A stretch of 64,000 nucleotides of DNA. It comes from Montifringilla adamsi (taxonomy: Eukaryota; Chordata; Aves; Passeriformes; Passeridae). The position numbers and the translations under genes are program-made. This document shows positions 1 to 11,348 of this stretch, piece by piece. Below the pieces are notes generated by a model. It worked only from the letters and a program-made list of their open reading frames with translations. It made no database searches and had not been told where the DNA came from. Every line of letters begins with the position of its first letter. Within the stretch, counting starts at the first letter, position 1. The stretch is from assembly GCA_017590115.1 (NCBI GenBank), contig JAGGNK010008571.1, positions 1 to 64,000 of the forward strand, in the 5' to 3' direction.

Positions 1-597
1 ACACCAAATGAATCCTGAGCCACAACACATTGTCAGTCTTTATGGATATAGGTACTCCAAAGGCCGCAAAAGTGGACAAAAAATGACGCTGGACATCTTT
101 TGCACGTTCACTTGTATGTGCGGTGGCAAAAATACATGTCAAAAAGGTATTAATTGTAACATGAACATATTTTAACCTACCAAATTCAGGGATATGTGTA
201 ACATCAGTCTGTCAGATTTCTAGAGCTTGAAGTCCCTGGGGATTAACTCCGAGAGCAGGTAAGGGTGCTACTTGTTGACAGTTGGCACAGCCTTGCACAA
301 TTTGCCATGCTTGCTTGTGTGTAAGCTGAATTTGTTTTTGAAGAGCTGCTGCACTCTGGTGAAAAAACCCATGTGACAGACATGCCTGAGAAAAAACATC
401 TGGCACAACAACGGCCCCAGCTAAATGGTTTGTACTGGCATTACCTTCAGAGATGGGGCCAGGAAGACTAGTATGGGAACATACATGTAGGATATAATAG
501 CTTTTCATACACAATTGCAATGCAAAATGTAAACATAGCAATAAAGAAAGGAGAAATGGGTTATTTACTTTTTTGATATATACTTCTTTTATCCTTG
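1..597 (-). pseudogene. pol: Class II ERV pol remnant: end of RNase H and integrase N-terminus
   Basis: On the minus strand this encodes the end of an RNase H region followed by an integrase zinc-binding region: a His-x3-His pair (SHGFFHQ) and a CxxC pair (GCANCQQ). Towards position 1 the core begins, with a QTDVTH segment and a later KTDN that look like the first two catalytic Asp positions. The integrase is cut by the window edge. It continues the pol segment at 2033 and is separated from it only by the solo LTR at 598-2032. A stop follows the zinc-binding region near 210. Family-level assignment (alpha/betaretrovirus-like) rests on motif pattern and on the linked RT. It is a dead fossil. 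Confidence 0.75.
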
Positions 598-2032
598 TGT
601 CATGGTTTGAGGCTGGCACAATGCCAGTACCCCCATGAAAATATACTTTCCCTAGTGGCTGCTGTGAGATGTGATCAGGAACAGAGCAAAGCAGGCTCCA
701 ACTTAGGAGTAAAGGAAACAAACTTTATTAATTACAGTATCTAAAAAGGAACAGACACAGCACTAAGAATGAAAACCCTCCAAATACATTCCTCCTCCTC
801 CTCCCCCCATTTCCTCCACAGCATGAAATAACACCTTAGATTTCCACCCCGTCACCATCTCTCAGATAATCAACTTTCAGCCCATCACCACCCCTTAAAT
901 AATCAACCCTCAAGTCCATCAGGGAGAGAGGAGTCCCCCCTTGCACCATAGGCTTCCCCCCAGAAACACAATTGAAACCTCTTGTGTTTCCATGTCATTT
1001 GTGGCACTGCCTGGAGAGCATCTGCCCTTGTGACTTCTTCCTTCCATGTCCAGTGCTCTCACCACTGCACATGGACCAGGACTGCCTTTAGAGTTCCCCT
1101 TTTAAGGATGCCCCGCCCAGTTCCAACAAAAGCAGCAGTCTCTCAGCTTCGGAACACCAGTCCCCCCCAGATTTCACCCCCTGGGGCCGAGGGGCCTCAT
1201 GAACAGAGATCTTCCTCTCCACAGAAGACAGAGGGCATCCCACACCCTCCTCAGCTGTCTCTGTTCTCACCACTGCTTCACTGCACTCTGGCTTCAAGGC
1301 ATTGCCTCCCCCTAAATGCAGCCTCTGTGTCACAAGAAAAACATGGGTCTGTCCATGGCCATACAAGAAAGAGTCCAGCTCAAGGCCACTCCATCGTCTC
1401 CTCCCACTTCTTTGGACATCTCTCACATGCACCAACTTTCATCACACCTGCTCATTTCCTCATGTTTCATGTCTCTCTCCTCATTCAGATTCAGGAGGAT
1501 CAGTATTTGTAAGGTTTCCATCCTTCTAGAAAGGGGTTAAAATCTTTGCCTCTGTCTGCCCAGAACTCCCACAGCAGCCGGGCACCTTCTCATGCCGCAT
1601 CCCCCACTTCTCCTTCTGGCCAGCCATGCTGCCAGTCCATGATATCGAATTTCAAGGCAGCACAGGCACTGGGTCTCTCTCTCTATCTCCCGGGGGGTGG
1701 GGGGGGGGAGCCCGATGCTTCTCAGGGCTCCTCCACCCTTCCATCTTGCAAGGCCTTCACCCCCCTCCTCTGCCCAAGGCTCTGGCCTACCTCACCCGGC
1801 CGCATGGCTTCTCCTCCCACACCCAGCCCTAGCTGGGCAGGGGAGGTCTGACCTCCTCCACTGACCAGGACCAAGAGAGAGTTCTCCTGGGAGTTCTTGC
1901 TTTTAACCCCCTGTGTTCTCAGAGGCGGTCCATACCTTCAGTGGCCAAACCAGGTGCCAATATTCAAATCCAAGCACTGATTGGTTTGACCACAACTTCC
2001 CAAAAAACTCACTTCCTCCTTAACCTACGACA
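598..2032 (-). mobile_element. Solo LTR, 1435 bp, inserted in class II pol
   Basis: The element runs from TGTCATGG to CTACGACA and is flanked by the perfect 5-bp direct repeat CCTTG (593-597 and 2033-2037). It lies exactly where the pol reading is interrupted, so it is a later insertion reduced to one LTR. It resembles, in reverse orientation, the LTR at 13680-14503, which also begins TGTCAT. The open frames inside it, for example 982-1512, are low-complexity LTR readings and not genes. Confidence 0.85.
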
Positions 2033-3009
2033 CCTTGTCACTATACCTGCAACATAAGCAGTCAGTAACAATATTAAGTTCCTGTTGAAATTTTTCAAAA
2101 GCCTTAACTACAGCTGCTAATTCTACCAGTTGCGAAGAACCATGAAGTCCTGTTGCTCTGGGTGTCAGGGTGTGAGGGGAAGTAAGTTCATGGTCCCCTT
2201 TCAATAACTGGAAAAGGGGGTCAAGTTGTTCAGTTGTAGTACCTAATAAACAGCGCATCCAATAATTGTTCTCAAGAGTTTTTGCAAATCATTGAGGGTG
2301 GACACTCGAGATACCAATTGCAGCTGCAAAGGCTGAAAATTTTCCACCCTAAATATTTCCAAGGGGCTTCTTATTGTACTTTTTAATTTGCTGCTTTCAA
2401 ACCCTTTCATTCTACTGCTTCAATAACCGATTGTTTTACCCTTGCTGCTTCAGCGGGAATGCTAGCAGCAATCAAAATATCATCTGTGTAATGACAGAGT
2501 AAAACATTAGGGGCTTTCAAGTATACTGGAGCTAGCGCTTGAGCAACAAAAAGTTGGCAAATGGTGGGACTATTTTTCATGCCTGAAAATAAAACTTTCC
2601 AGTGATATCTTTGGTAGGGCTCAGCAGCATTAATGGAAGGCACAGAAAATGCAAATTGAGGTGCGTCATGTTCATAAAGTGGTATGGTAAAAAAACAGTC
2701 TTTTAAATCAATTACTATAAGGGTCCAGGATTGTGGCAGCATTGCAGGAGATGGTAGCCCTGGCTGTAGGGTTCCCATAGGCACAATAACATGATTGATT
2801 TTTCGAAGATCATGTAGCAATCACCATGTTCCACTCTTTTTCTGAATAACAAAAACAGGAGAGTTTCATGGGCAAGTTGTGGGAACAATATGGCCAGCTT
2901 GCAGCTGCTCTTGTACAAGCTGGTGAAAATGTTACAGCTTCTCCCGAGATAAGGGCCACTGGTCCACCCACACAGGATGATCTGTTGTCCAGGTGAGGGC
3001 CAGGACATG
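2033..3009 (-). pseudogene. pol: Class II ERV reverse transcriptase / RNase H remnant
   Basis: The minus strand reads through RT blocks: a thumb-side start near 2960 (VWVDQWPLSREKL), then [26 protein letters not shown] and the catalytic block [10 protein letters not shown] at about 2470-2493. In the last block the usual YMDD reads YTDD. RNase H-like sequence (ELAAVVKAFEKFQQELN) follows at 2045-2130. Stops and frame breaks occur near 2820, 2870 and 2400. The same family is seen on the plus strand at 27628-28770, where YMDD is kept. The altered catalytic block and the stops mark it as inactive. Confidence 0.85.
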
Positions 3010-3375
3010 ATGTTCAGCAGTAGCCCTTATGATAAATTTATTCCCAACATGAGACCCCCTTGGCTAAGGCAGCCTTGTCCCACAAAGTAACAAGGAGTGA
3101 TAGTACATAAGGTTTCACAGTGGCAGTGCGACCTTCATGGTCCTCTATTGTAACAAAATTGACACTCTGCTTTGGAATAGAGTCCTTCAACCCCAACTAG
3201 ACCTTAAGCAACTTGAGTCAGGGGCCAATGACTGGGCCACACTGAGAAAGCTGTAACAGTACAGTCAGCACCACTATCAAGTATACCAGCAATCTGTAGC
3301 AATCTTGTTTTGATGCCCAAGAGCACATTTGAGAGTGAGTTTATGACTGGAAAGTGATTGTGCCCAGAAGATCTG
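3010..3375 (-). pseudogene. pro: Class II ERV protease remnant
   Basis: The minus strand contains an aspartic protease active-site block, ILDSGADCTVTAF, at about 3245-3290. It retains the catalytic Asp but is embedded in a reading with several stops. It sits directly upstream of the class II RT, as expected for a pro-pol order. On its own 5' side (higher coordinates) the sequence changes abruptly near 3375 into the RT start of a class I element, so the remainder of class II gag is absent here. Confidence 0.65.
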
Positions 3376-3769
3376 TGACCTTTTGTTAAGTTCCCTTAAA
3401 TCTTAAACTAATCTGTAAGTTCCATCTGGCTTCATTGTTGGGAGAATAGGGGTTTTATGAGGAGACATACAAGGTTCCAGTGTCCCATCCTTTATCAATT
3501 CTTCTATTACTGGCTTTAAGCCTTCTCTTCCTTCTAATGATAAACGGTACTGATGCACACGTATGGGACACTCCTCTTTCTCAATTGTTATCCTTATGGG
3601 GTCAATATCCAATCCTCCCTTATTTCCTTCCTCAGCCCAAACTTCCTTGTTAATCCTTTCCTCATCTTCTTGGCAGAGTTTTAGCACTTTGGCTACAATT
3701 TCCTTTCTTCGTGTATAACCCCTATTCCTAATTGTACCTGCAAGTCTCTCCCCAATAAATTTCAACCTG
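3376..3769 (-). pseudogene. pol: Class I (gammaretrovirus-like) ERV protease end and RT start
   Basis: The minus strand carries the end of a class I protease (IGERLAGTIRNRGYTRR) and the linker into RT: PIRITIEKEECPIRVHQYRL, then KPDGTYRLV, a stop, and DLRELNKR. The reading then ends and class II protease sequence begins. Only the first ~100 RT residues are present and there is no class I palm domain. A frame change near 3765 separates it from the protease active-site region. The abutment with class II pol in the same orientation is listed as a finding. Confidence 0.75.
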
Positions 3770-4046
3770 CTCCAGGAACTAGTAAGAAATCTCCCATCCC
3801 TATTCTAGTTTCCCCTTGAATTACTACGTTTTTGGTTACAGGAACCTTAAGCGCCTCTCCTTTAGCTCCCATTACTTTTATAGTGTCATTGCTTACATTA
3901 TACCCCTTCAGAAGAGTAATTACACAAGTTCTCTCTGTCCCAGTATGAACTATAAATTCTAATGCCTCTCCCTGGGGGCCTACTTTTAAAGTTATCAAGG
4001 GCTCTAGATGGTATTTATCCCCCAGGAAATAGACCCCCAGACATCC
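3770..4046 (-). pseudogene. pro: Class I ERV protease, catalytic Asp replaced
   Basis: The minus-strand reading follows directly after the gag stop TAG at 4047-4049. It contains LITLKVGPQGEALEFIVHTG, where the active-site triplet normally read as D-T/S-G is H-T-G. The His codon is at 3944-3946. The flap and remaining core are readable without stops to about 3765. The single-base change (GAT to CAT type) would abolish aspartic protease chemistry, so the copy is inactive even where the frame is open. Confidence 0.75.
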
Positions 4047-5669
4047 CTAATCTGCTAATTCTTCTGAATGTACCTCTTTGAATACTTTCAGGTCCTTGTT
4101 CTGGCCAGGGCAATCTCTCTTAAAGTGTCCCTCTTTTCCACACTAAAATAAGACATTTCTAGTTTGCTCCTGAGACCTTGATTGTACAGGGGCCCTGTTT
4201 CCTCCCCTTTCCTTATCTCTGGAATCCAAATATCTGGGAATAGTACCTGGGGGCTGCGGATTCCTCGAAGGGTTACTTTCTCACATGGTGGCTACCATAA
4301 TTTTAGCTCTTGCCTTGGCTGTTTCTTCATCCCTCTGCACATAAACTTCTTGGGCTTCCCTCAGTAATTCATGTAACCCTTTATCTTGCCATTCCTCAAT
4401 CTTTACCAGCTTTTTCCTAATATCTGGCCAGGCATGGGTGACAAAGTTAACCTTTAATAAGACTAGCCCTGCCATACTATCAGGGTCTATCCCGGAGTAC
4501 TGCCACATGTTTCTCCAGAGCCTCTCTAGCCATTCAGTTGAAGCTTTTTCCTTTCCTTGTTGCCCATCAAAAGCTTTGCTAACATTTTGCCCTCAGGGTG
4601 CAGACTCTTCTATCCCTTTGATTATCAGATTATGATAATCATTCATATTTTCCTTGTCCTGCTGCATCATAATGATTCCAGTTAGGAGAGGCTATTGGCA
4701 TTTTCTGGTCCCCTGGTGGGCCCTATTGATTTTATCTTTCCCAAATTCTCATTCCAGCAGCCCTAATCATCTGCCTCTCCTCTTGGGAAAATATAATGCC
4801 CATTATTGACTGCATTTCTTCCCAGGTAAAAATGTTGGGGCCTAAACATTGGTCTAATTGTTCAGCTAAACCTATGCAATCTTCTAACAACCCTTTAATT
4901 CCCTTTTTAAAATTTCTGACTTCTGAAGAGGTCAAAGGATCGTTTACAAATCCTATCGCCCCCTTGAGCCCCTCCCACAGGCATTTCCCTTAAAGGAAAT
5001 AGGCTGACTTCTTGATCTCTTTCCAAGTCAGACCAGCCTTTCTGTTCCTCAATCTTCATGACTTTAGGAAAGACCTTTTTCCCTTGCTGTGGGGTGGTGG
5101 CAGAGGAAGACTCATTGAGTGGCCCTTGAGTTTTTACTGAACTTTCCCTAGTGTTTTGGTATGTTGCCCCACTGGTGGGAGGGGGAACCAGCAAAGCAGC
5201 AGGGGCCGCCCGAGCAGCAGGAGCTGCTGGAGCAGCGGGAGGGTAGAGAGGGGGTAATGCCTCTAGCGGTTCCCACCTCTTTTCCTTCTTTTCTTCTGCT
5301 TGCTCTGTCTCTGAGGCTTCTGATACCTTAAAAATGTTTACCCCCTGAGGCCAAATTTCTCCTGTCCAGCAGAAGGCACATTTGCTTTCCTCAGGATCCA
5401 GAGGTTCTTTTGGGCTTATAAGTATGTTTAGAGCATGACAAATCCAACCTTTAAAAGACCTGTACCTAGGCCAATAGACATGATTGGGTCTTATTTCCTT
5501 TTTCATCCACTCTATCATGCAATACCGAATCATTTCAACTTTATTTTTTCCTTTTGTACATGGATTACTACCCGAGTTAGCTAACTTAATTACAAGGGGA
5601 CTGTCCTGGGGTATGTCTGCCGGCACCCTTTTGCTTTCTCGGACCTGACTTGCTTGTTCCTTGTCCCAT
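4047..5669 (-). pseudogene. gag: Class I (gammaretrovirus-like) ERV gag, frameshifted
   Basis: The gag order is visible on the minus strand. A probable myristoylated start MGQGTSK lies at 5669. A matrix-like segment follows (PLVIKLANSGSNP, then EMIRYCMIEWMKKEIRP), then a Pro/Ala-rich linker at 5160-5260. Capsid segments are SSEVRNFKKGIKGLLEDC at 4870-4930 and IDPDSMAGLVLLKVNF at 4430-4490. A single CCHC-type knuckle remnant (CGKEGHFKRDC, first Cys lost from frame) is near 4105-4140. It ends with GAT TAG GGA at 4044-4052, the UAG context typical of class I gag-pol junctions. Frame breaks lie near 5600, 4930, 4700 and 4270. It is non-functional. Confidence 0.8.
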
Positions 5670-6462
5670 CTTCCTGGGGCCTGACCTGCTCGTCCCTGAT
5701 CTCTATTCCTTTGCTCTAATTCACTCCTCCAGCAGCTTGGACACCACCCACTTCTCACAGTTGCTTTCCACACTAAGCACAGAAAATCTTTCCTTTCCAG
5801 CAACACAATCCACCTCCTTACAGACAACAAGGCCGAACTCCAGACCAACAATTGACATAACCTACACTCATTCATGCACAGTCACTCGCTCTGCCCCTCT
5901 CTGGCCACTCCCATTGCCAGACCATGGAAACGCAGACAGGGCCTTGCACTCACCCCGCACTTGCCCTGTGTCCACGACACATCTCACTCTCTCCTACTCA
6001 CTCCACTATAATAATAGAATGACAACACCACAATAAGGTACCTTTATTTTCAAATCACTTGCTAACCTTCACCAGAGGGTATTACTTATTAAGAAAAAAT
6101 GCTCTAATTTAGGGTATATGATCAATATCTCAAATGTTATTGGCCAACCCCACATGCTCTTGGACATAGGATCCTTAGAATATTTTCCTAACCTTCAATT
6201 CCACACATCCCATCTGGAGGAATTTTCTTAGCCTTCATGGACCCCAACCCTCAATCTGCCAACTTTTTGAAATTGAGGACCTTTACTCCCATCCCATATT
6301 TCCTTGTGGACTGCCTAGGAAATTTTTCCCTCTCCTGTCTCTATATTAGGGGTCCAACCCCTTCCTGGGACCGAGTCCCAGATACCCCAGGGGATCACTC
6401 AGTCTATGGAGGCCACCATATTGTTTTTGTCTTCTGGTCTACACGGTTGGCTACTGAGGCTG
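5670..6462 (-). mobile_element. Class I ERV 5' leader and proximal 5' LTR (minus strand)
   Basis: Upstream of the gag start, the minus strand has a leader (5670 to about 5900) and then LTR-like sequence with an AATAAA polyadenylation signal (tttatt on the plus strand at 6047-6052). The LTR seems to continue across the solo LTR at 6463-7957 into 7963 to about 8100, where CAAGATGGTGG-type U3 sequence resumes. I could not fix a primer-binding site or the LTR end. Confidence 0.5.
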
Positions 6463-7957
6463 TGTCATGGTTTGGAATGGGAGGAAATTCAGGGAAGTCA
6501 TACAAAGCTTTTTGTGTAACTGACAGTCTATTGAACTACTGAGAAGCTGGATACGCTTCTGTGAAACACACATGCTAAAGACGAAAAAACGTTGGGAACT
6601 CTCTTTTTATTCTGGTTGGTGAGGAGGTGGCGGGCCCCGGCCCCGGTCTCCTGTTTCGGCTAGGTTAGGCTGGGCAGTTTTGCTGTGGGCCAGGCCCCTT
6701 CTTTTCTCTTCGGGCCACCTGCCGGCCCCCTCTATTGGCTCTGTTCTGGCTGGGCCGGGCCCCAGCAGCTGCTGGGCAGGAAGGCAGGGGAGGCTGCAGA
6801 GCCTTAATTAGAGCAGGGTTGGCTGTAGCTGTGAAGATCTTGTTGTTAGGCCCCCTCTTTCTAGCGCGGTTGAGACCAGAGATTTCTGTAGCCTGTACAG
6901 AAAACTAAAGACTAACTATGAGGTTGATCTTGATATAGCTCAGCCTCAGCTCTTTGCCACAAGTTACTGGTAGGTCAGGTAGGCCCTAGGCGGGATGTTA
7001 ACCTTTTTAGTGCTTCAATCTTTCTTTGAGTGAGAGAAAGGAACAAGATGCAAGCATGTAACATCAAAGTCAGTGAAAAAGAAGTTAAGTCCCAGATAGG
7101 AGGGAGGAGGAGATGCCTTGTTTTAGAGCTGAAATCCTCTTGTAAGCTATGGAGAAAGGACTCTTTTTCCTTATAAGACATGAAACAATGGGGAGATTAA
7201 AGTGTTCAAATTGATATCAAGCAAAAGCCTTCATGCTAAAATAAGCAGATGTTGAATAGCTGTGATCCCATGAAAAGTTTGAACAGAGGAAGAGAGAATA
7301 GTTCTGTGCTTCCAAGAGAAGAAGAAGAGAATCTCTGTTCCCAGAAATAAAGATGATTTTTAGAAATAGATAATAAGAACTTTTGCCTTTGAACAGCTCA
7401 TCTTTAAAATTATACCACATAAGTCGACATACCCCATCAACAAACTGTGAAAAGGCTTGTAGCAATAAAAAAGATTTCAAAACAACAAAGTTCCCTGAGC
7501 AACTGTTATTTGTAACAAAATTAAGAACCATGGGAAAATTGGTTTTTTTCCTCTTGTAGAGAAGTCTCTATAACCTTAACAAGAAAGACTTCTCTCCCTC
7601 AGTAAATTAAAGAAAAAACTATTTTAGAGGTAGTAAACTGACTAGAAATCTTAAGTTTAGTTTCTTTACACTGTCAGTGAGAAAGAAAAAGTTGTGGGGG
7701 GAGGAGAAGTGTTCTGAAAGGTTTGTTTTGATTCTTACTACATTTTTTCCCTTCTCATGACTTTTAATAAAATTTTCTTTATACCCTCTTAAAATTTTAA
7801 GCCTACTTTACCTTTCTCCTAATCCTATCTCACAAAAAAAAAAAAAAAAAAAGTATTAGTAATTAACCAACACCAAACCCACCACATTCTTTAGTACATT
7901 AGTCAAGAAAACCTCAAAATTAAAGAAATCTTAAATTAGAGAACCAAAACCACTACA
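6463..7957 (+). mobile_element. Solo LTR, 1495 bp, with 5-bp TSD
   Basis: It begins TGTCATGG at 6463 and ends CCACTACA at 7957, flanked by the perfect direct repeat GGCTG (6458-6462 and 7958-7962). An AATAAA signal at about 7766 suggests plus orientation. From about 6640 to the end it is similar to 21320-22901. It is inserted into the putative 5' LTR of the class I element. Short open frames on either strand within it are not conserved genes. Confidence 0.85.
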
Positions 7958-7962
7958 GGCTG

Positions 7963-8100
7963 CCATTTTGGGGGAAGGGCTTCTCCACCATCTTGTTTTC
8001 TTTGTTTACGGGGAGTCCACATGATTCAGCACCTCTGTATCTAGTGTTTATTGCTGTTATCTTGGTTGTTGCAGTTTTGTTTTTTAGTAAACTATTTGGG
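7963..8100 (-). mobile_element. Probable distal part of the class I ERV 5' LTR
   Basis: This stretch resumes directly after the GGCTG duplication and, on the minus strand, reads into the LTR material left of 6458. The element's outer edge is not resolved. The far limit given here is approximate. Confidence 0.35.
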
Positions 8101-8555
8101 GTTTTTTTACTTGTATCTTCTCTCTTTCATCTCTCCTTATTGGTGAAAGGGAAGGTAACTAATTTTGGAGTGTTTGCTTTGCAAATTGTCTTAAACCAAG
8201 ACACCAACGAATCACCTATGGTAGCTATAACCATTTCAAATAAGAGCAAAACTGCACCATCACATTGCTACAGTGGTAAGGAGATATAGAGGTGTTTAGA
8301 ATGTTTCACCTCCCGCTTTCAAACAAAGGGTAATCATGAAATATATATATGCAGAAGTTATATTATGCATTTTATGATTTCTGATGGGTTTGTGTATTTA
8401 AATTTAATGTATATTCCTGGTTTACTTCCCTGGTAAGATAAGTATACCACTGATCAAAATGATATGCATGATAGCTAAATATTAGATATGTTAGTAAATT
8501 TTCATGTTAAAATTAGAAGTCAGTGCATACCGAATGAATAAATGAAAAGGTTTAC
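8101..8555. other. AT-rich intergenic or intronic DNA
   Basis: AT-rich sequence without convincing coding content or repeat-family signature. No gene seen. Confidence 0.5.
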
Positions 8556-8757
8556 TTCTCTCTTTCTAGCTCTTCAAAATAAGCAGTGCTTTCTCTTCTT
8601 CCAGTCATAAATCCTCTACTTGGAAATGATCCTATGGAAATAGAACTGCGCTCTCCTGAAAGGCTTGACACAGACCCTTCCCAGTTCCCATACGAATGCA
8701 TGGACACCTTTGGCCTCAAGTTCATTCCAGGGGGGTTACTACTTTCTAAGTTCAATT
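8556..8757 (-). CDS. Exon-like segment of an unidentified host gene
   Basis: On the minus strand a 202-nt open segment lies between a good acceptor (pyrimidine-rich, TTATACAG before 8757) and a GTAAAC donor (8555 downward). It encodes about 67 residues with a Ser-rich, protein-like composition: LRPKVSMHSYGNWEGSVSSL followed by SGERSSISIGSFPSRG. The frame would be phase 1 in and phase 2 out. I do not recognise the gene, and no second exon of it is obvious nearby. It shows no retroviral motif. It could be an exon of an intact gene with long introns or an isolated pseudo-exon. Confidence 0.4.
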
Positions 8758-10373
8758 CTGTATAATGATGAACAAGCATTTTCAGAGCTGAAATTGAGCA
8801 GAAGAAACCTAGAAGATAATTTTAATTTCTCACTTCATAAACAAATCTGTGACATTTTTGATGGAAACAGTTAAAACATTTTGCTTTAGGATACACAAAA
8901 CATAATGTGAATAAAACCAATCTTAATGGTAGTTAGAGAATACTAATCCTCTGAACTAGATTTCTAAACTGCAATCTTGTCAATCAGAACAGTATCACAA
9001 TACCAGTATGTCTGCCTTTCTTAAAAAACAAGCAGTGTTGCATAAATATCATAGGATTTACTCCTGTGTCTGACTTCCTAATAGCCTCTTTCCCATGGAT
9101 TCCCCAAATGTGAATGATAAGTGTTTCTAACATAGGGGTCTAAATACAGACATCATCTACTGTATTTCAGGTTCCAGTAACGAGACAGGGAAAGGTCAGA
9201 GCATGTAAATGACTTCATAAAATTGGTGGAACTTATCCACCACTAATTAAAAACATTAAAACCAGTTTTTTAATGATAAAGTGAATTAAGTGTAAGATAT
9301 ACCAAATGCAATTCATATGAAGCCATGGGGTAGCATCAGCAAAAAGACAAAAACAACATAAGAACACAGTCGTTTTTGAAAATGTGTCTTAATTGGCAAA
9401 AAATAACAGACACTGAGATTCTGCCTAACTTCAGAAGCTAGCACTAGAAAGAAGATACAGCTGAGTTGGAAAATTTTATCCGAAAGCAACAGCAAGAAAC
9501 AAATGAACCTACTTAAAGCATAATTCTAAATTTACCTTAAATTCATTCTATTAAGTAAATTTTTCCATAAAATGCCATTGTCTCATCTTCAATACTTCCT
9601 TGTAGCTGTTTCAGCACCTCTTATAAGAAATTAAGCATAATTAAGAAAACCTTACAGTAATAGACCAAGGTAAATACATCTTATCCCGCTCTCGAATACA
9701 CATTTATGTAAGCTACTGTGACACTGATGCAAACTATATTTAATGTAAACAGACATTGTGTCATAATTTCTATCAAATATCTACAGTATTTCCCCAAACA
9801 CTGTAACAACACAGTCTATACTGAATAATTCTTCTCTGATAATACAGTTTATCATTTTATTTTAAGTTCTTCTCAAAGTGAATATAATTTAGCCCTAATT
9901 TACAGATGGAGAAATGGAAGTACAAAGAACAGTCATATTCCTTCAATCTCTGTTACTAAAGTTAGTTTTGCAAATATAAAATTTGAATACGTAACTAAAA
10001 GCTAATAAGTCTTGAATATTGCATTTTTGAACCTCAAAGATATCAGAAGAAACACTCTCTAGGGTTGTTTTTTTTTTGTTGTTGTAGGTTTTTAGTTGTG
10101 GGATTTTTCTTCTTCCTGCAAGGCCTTATCACCACTGTAAGCCAACAGAGTCATACTTCTCTCACTTCTACTACTATCCTGCCTATGAGGAAAAGATTTA
10201 GGGCTCCTTCATGGAGTCATATTATTCTGCTTACAACTACCATAATGCCTATGAAGCAAAGGTTTAGTACTCCTTCATGCAGTCAAAGCTTCAAAGCTGA
10301 GAATATTCATCTGTGCTATAAAAAAAAAAAAAAATACATATGATAAAATTATCCAGCTAAAGGAAAATATTTC
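8758..10373. other. AT-rich unique DNA, no gene seen
   Basis: No exon, repeat family or RNA gene could be supported. A degenerate tandem duplication of about 60 bp lies at about 10165-10285 (two units sharing TGCCTATGA and CTCCTTCATG), followed by an A-run at 10320-10334. Confidence 0.45.
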
Positions 10374-11348
10374 TGTCTTGGTTTATGACAATTTAAGAGG
10401 TGGACACTCTGAAATTAATTACCTCCCCTTATAGTTTTAACCAATCTCTTTCCACCAATGAGGGGAAACAAATACAAGTAGATATAAGTGGAAGAATAAC
10501 AGTTTACTAATAAGCAAAACAGCAACAGGCAAAAAACCCAGTAAATAATCACTAGATACAAAATTGCTAAATCTCACAAACTCCCTGGGAACAAAGAGAA
10601 ACAAAATAGCAGAGTAAACGCCCTTTCCCAAGATGGCACCCGCTGCAGGTGACCACGGGTAGGAAGGAAAAGGAAAAATGGCAAACAAACACTCCCCCCA
10701 AGATGGTGCTCTCTGCAGGCAACCGCTGCCCAAAACTGAATCAATCAGCCATGCTGGTGGCACCTCTGTAAAAATATATTTAAGAAAGGGTAAAAAACCA
10801 GTGCGGTAGTGTGCAAGAGAGGAGGGGGAGGGTGGGGAGTAAGTGCAAGAAACAATCCTGCAGAGATCAAGGTCAGCAATGAAGGAGGGGGAGGAGGTGC
10901 TCCTAGTGCCAGAGCAGAGATTCTGCCCTGCAGGGCCCCAGCCAGAACAGGTGGATATGTTGTGAAGGAAGCTGCAGCTGGTGGAAAGGGTCCATGCTGG
11001 AGCAGGGGAAAACTGCAAGGAGGAAGGAGCAGCAGAGAGGAAATGTTATGAACTGACCAGAGCTCCCCATTCCCCATGTTCTGGAAGTAGGGCAATAAAG
11101 GAGTTGGGAATAAAGAAACTGAGTATAAGAATATCAGTATTTTAGTTTTAGTCTTTGTTTCTCACCAGCCTACTCTTTTTAAACAGCAATAAATCAATTT
11201 TCCCCAAGTCTAGTCTGTTTTGTCTGTGACAGTATCTCAATCCATGAGCTTTTCTTCATACTATTTCCTCCTCCTATCCTGTTGAGGAGGGGGAGTGAGA
11301 GTGTGGCTAGGTGGGGTTCTGACAGGCAGCCAAGGTCAACCCACCACA
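10374..11348 (-). mobile_element. LTR element (minus), TGTGGTGGGTTGACC family
   Basis: Read on the minus strand, the element starts TGTGGTGGGTTGACCTTGGC at 11348, like the start of the plus-strand element at 16247. It shares with 18230-18440 the GAGCACCTCC-type stretch, CTGCAGG segment and CTTCTTAAATAT motif. The proposed end is at 10374 (TGTCTTGG on plus). No target duplication is visible at these edges, so the boundaries are approximate. Confidence 0.6.

Noticed and set aside
982..1851. Overlapping open frames of 60-176 codons
   Set aside because: They lie wholly inside the solo LTR 598-2032 and show no protein-family motif.
6340..6375. Possible primer-binding site TGGGACTCGGTCCCAGGA on minus
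   Set aside because: It is palindromic, lies upstream of the probable poly(A) signal and so sits inside the LTR, where a PBS cannot be.
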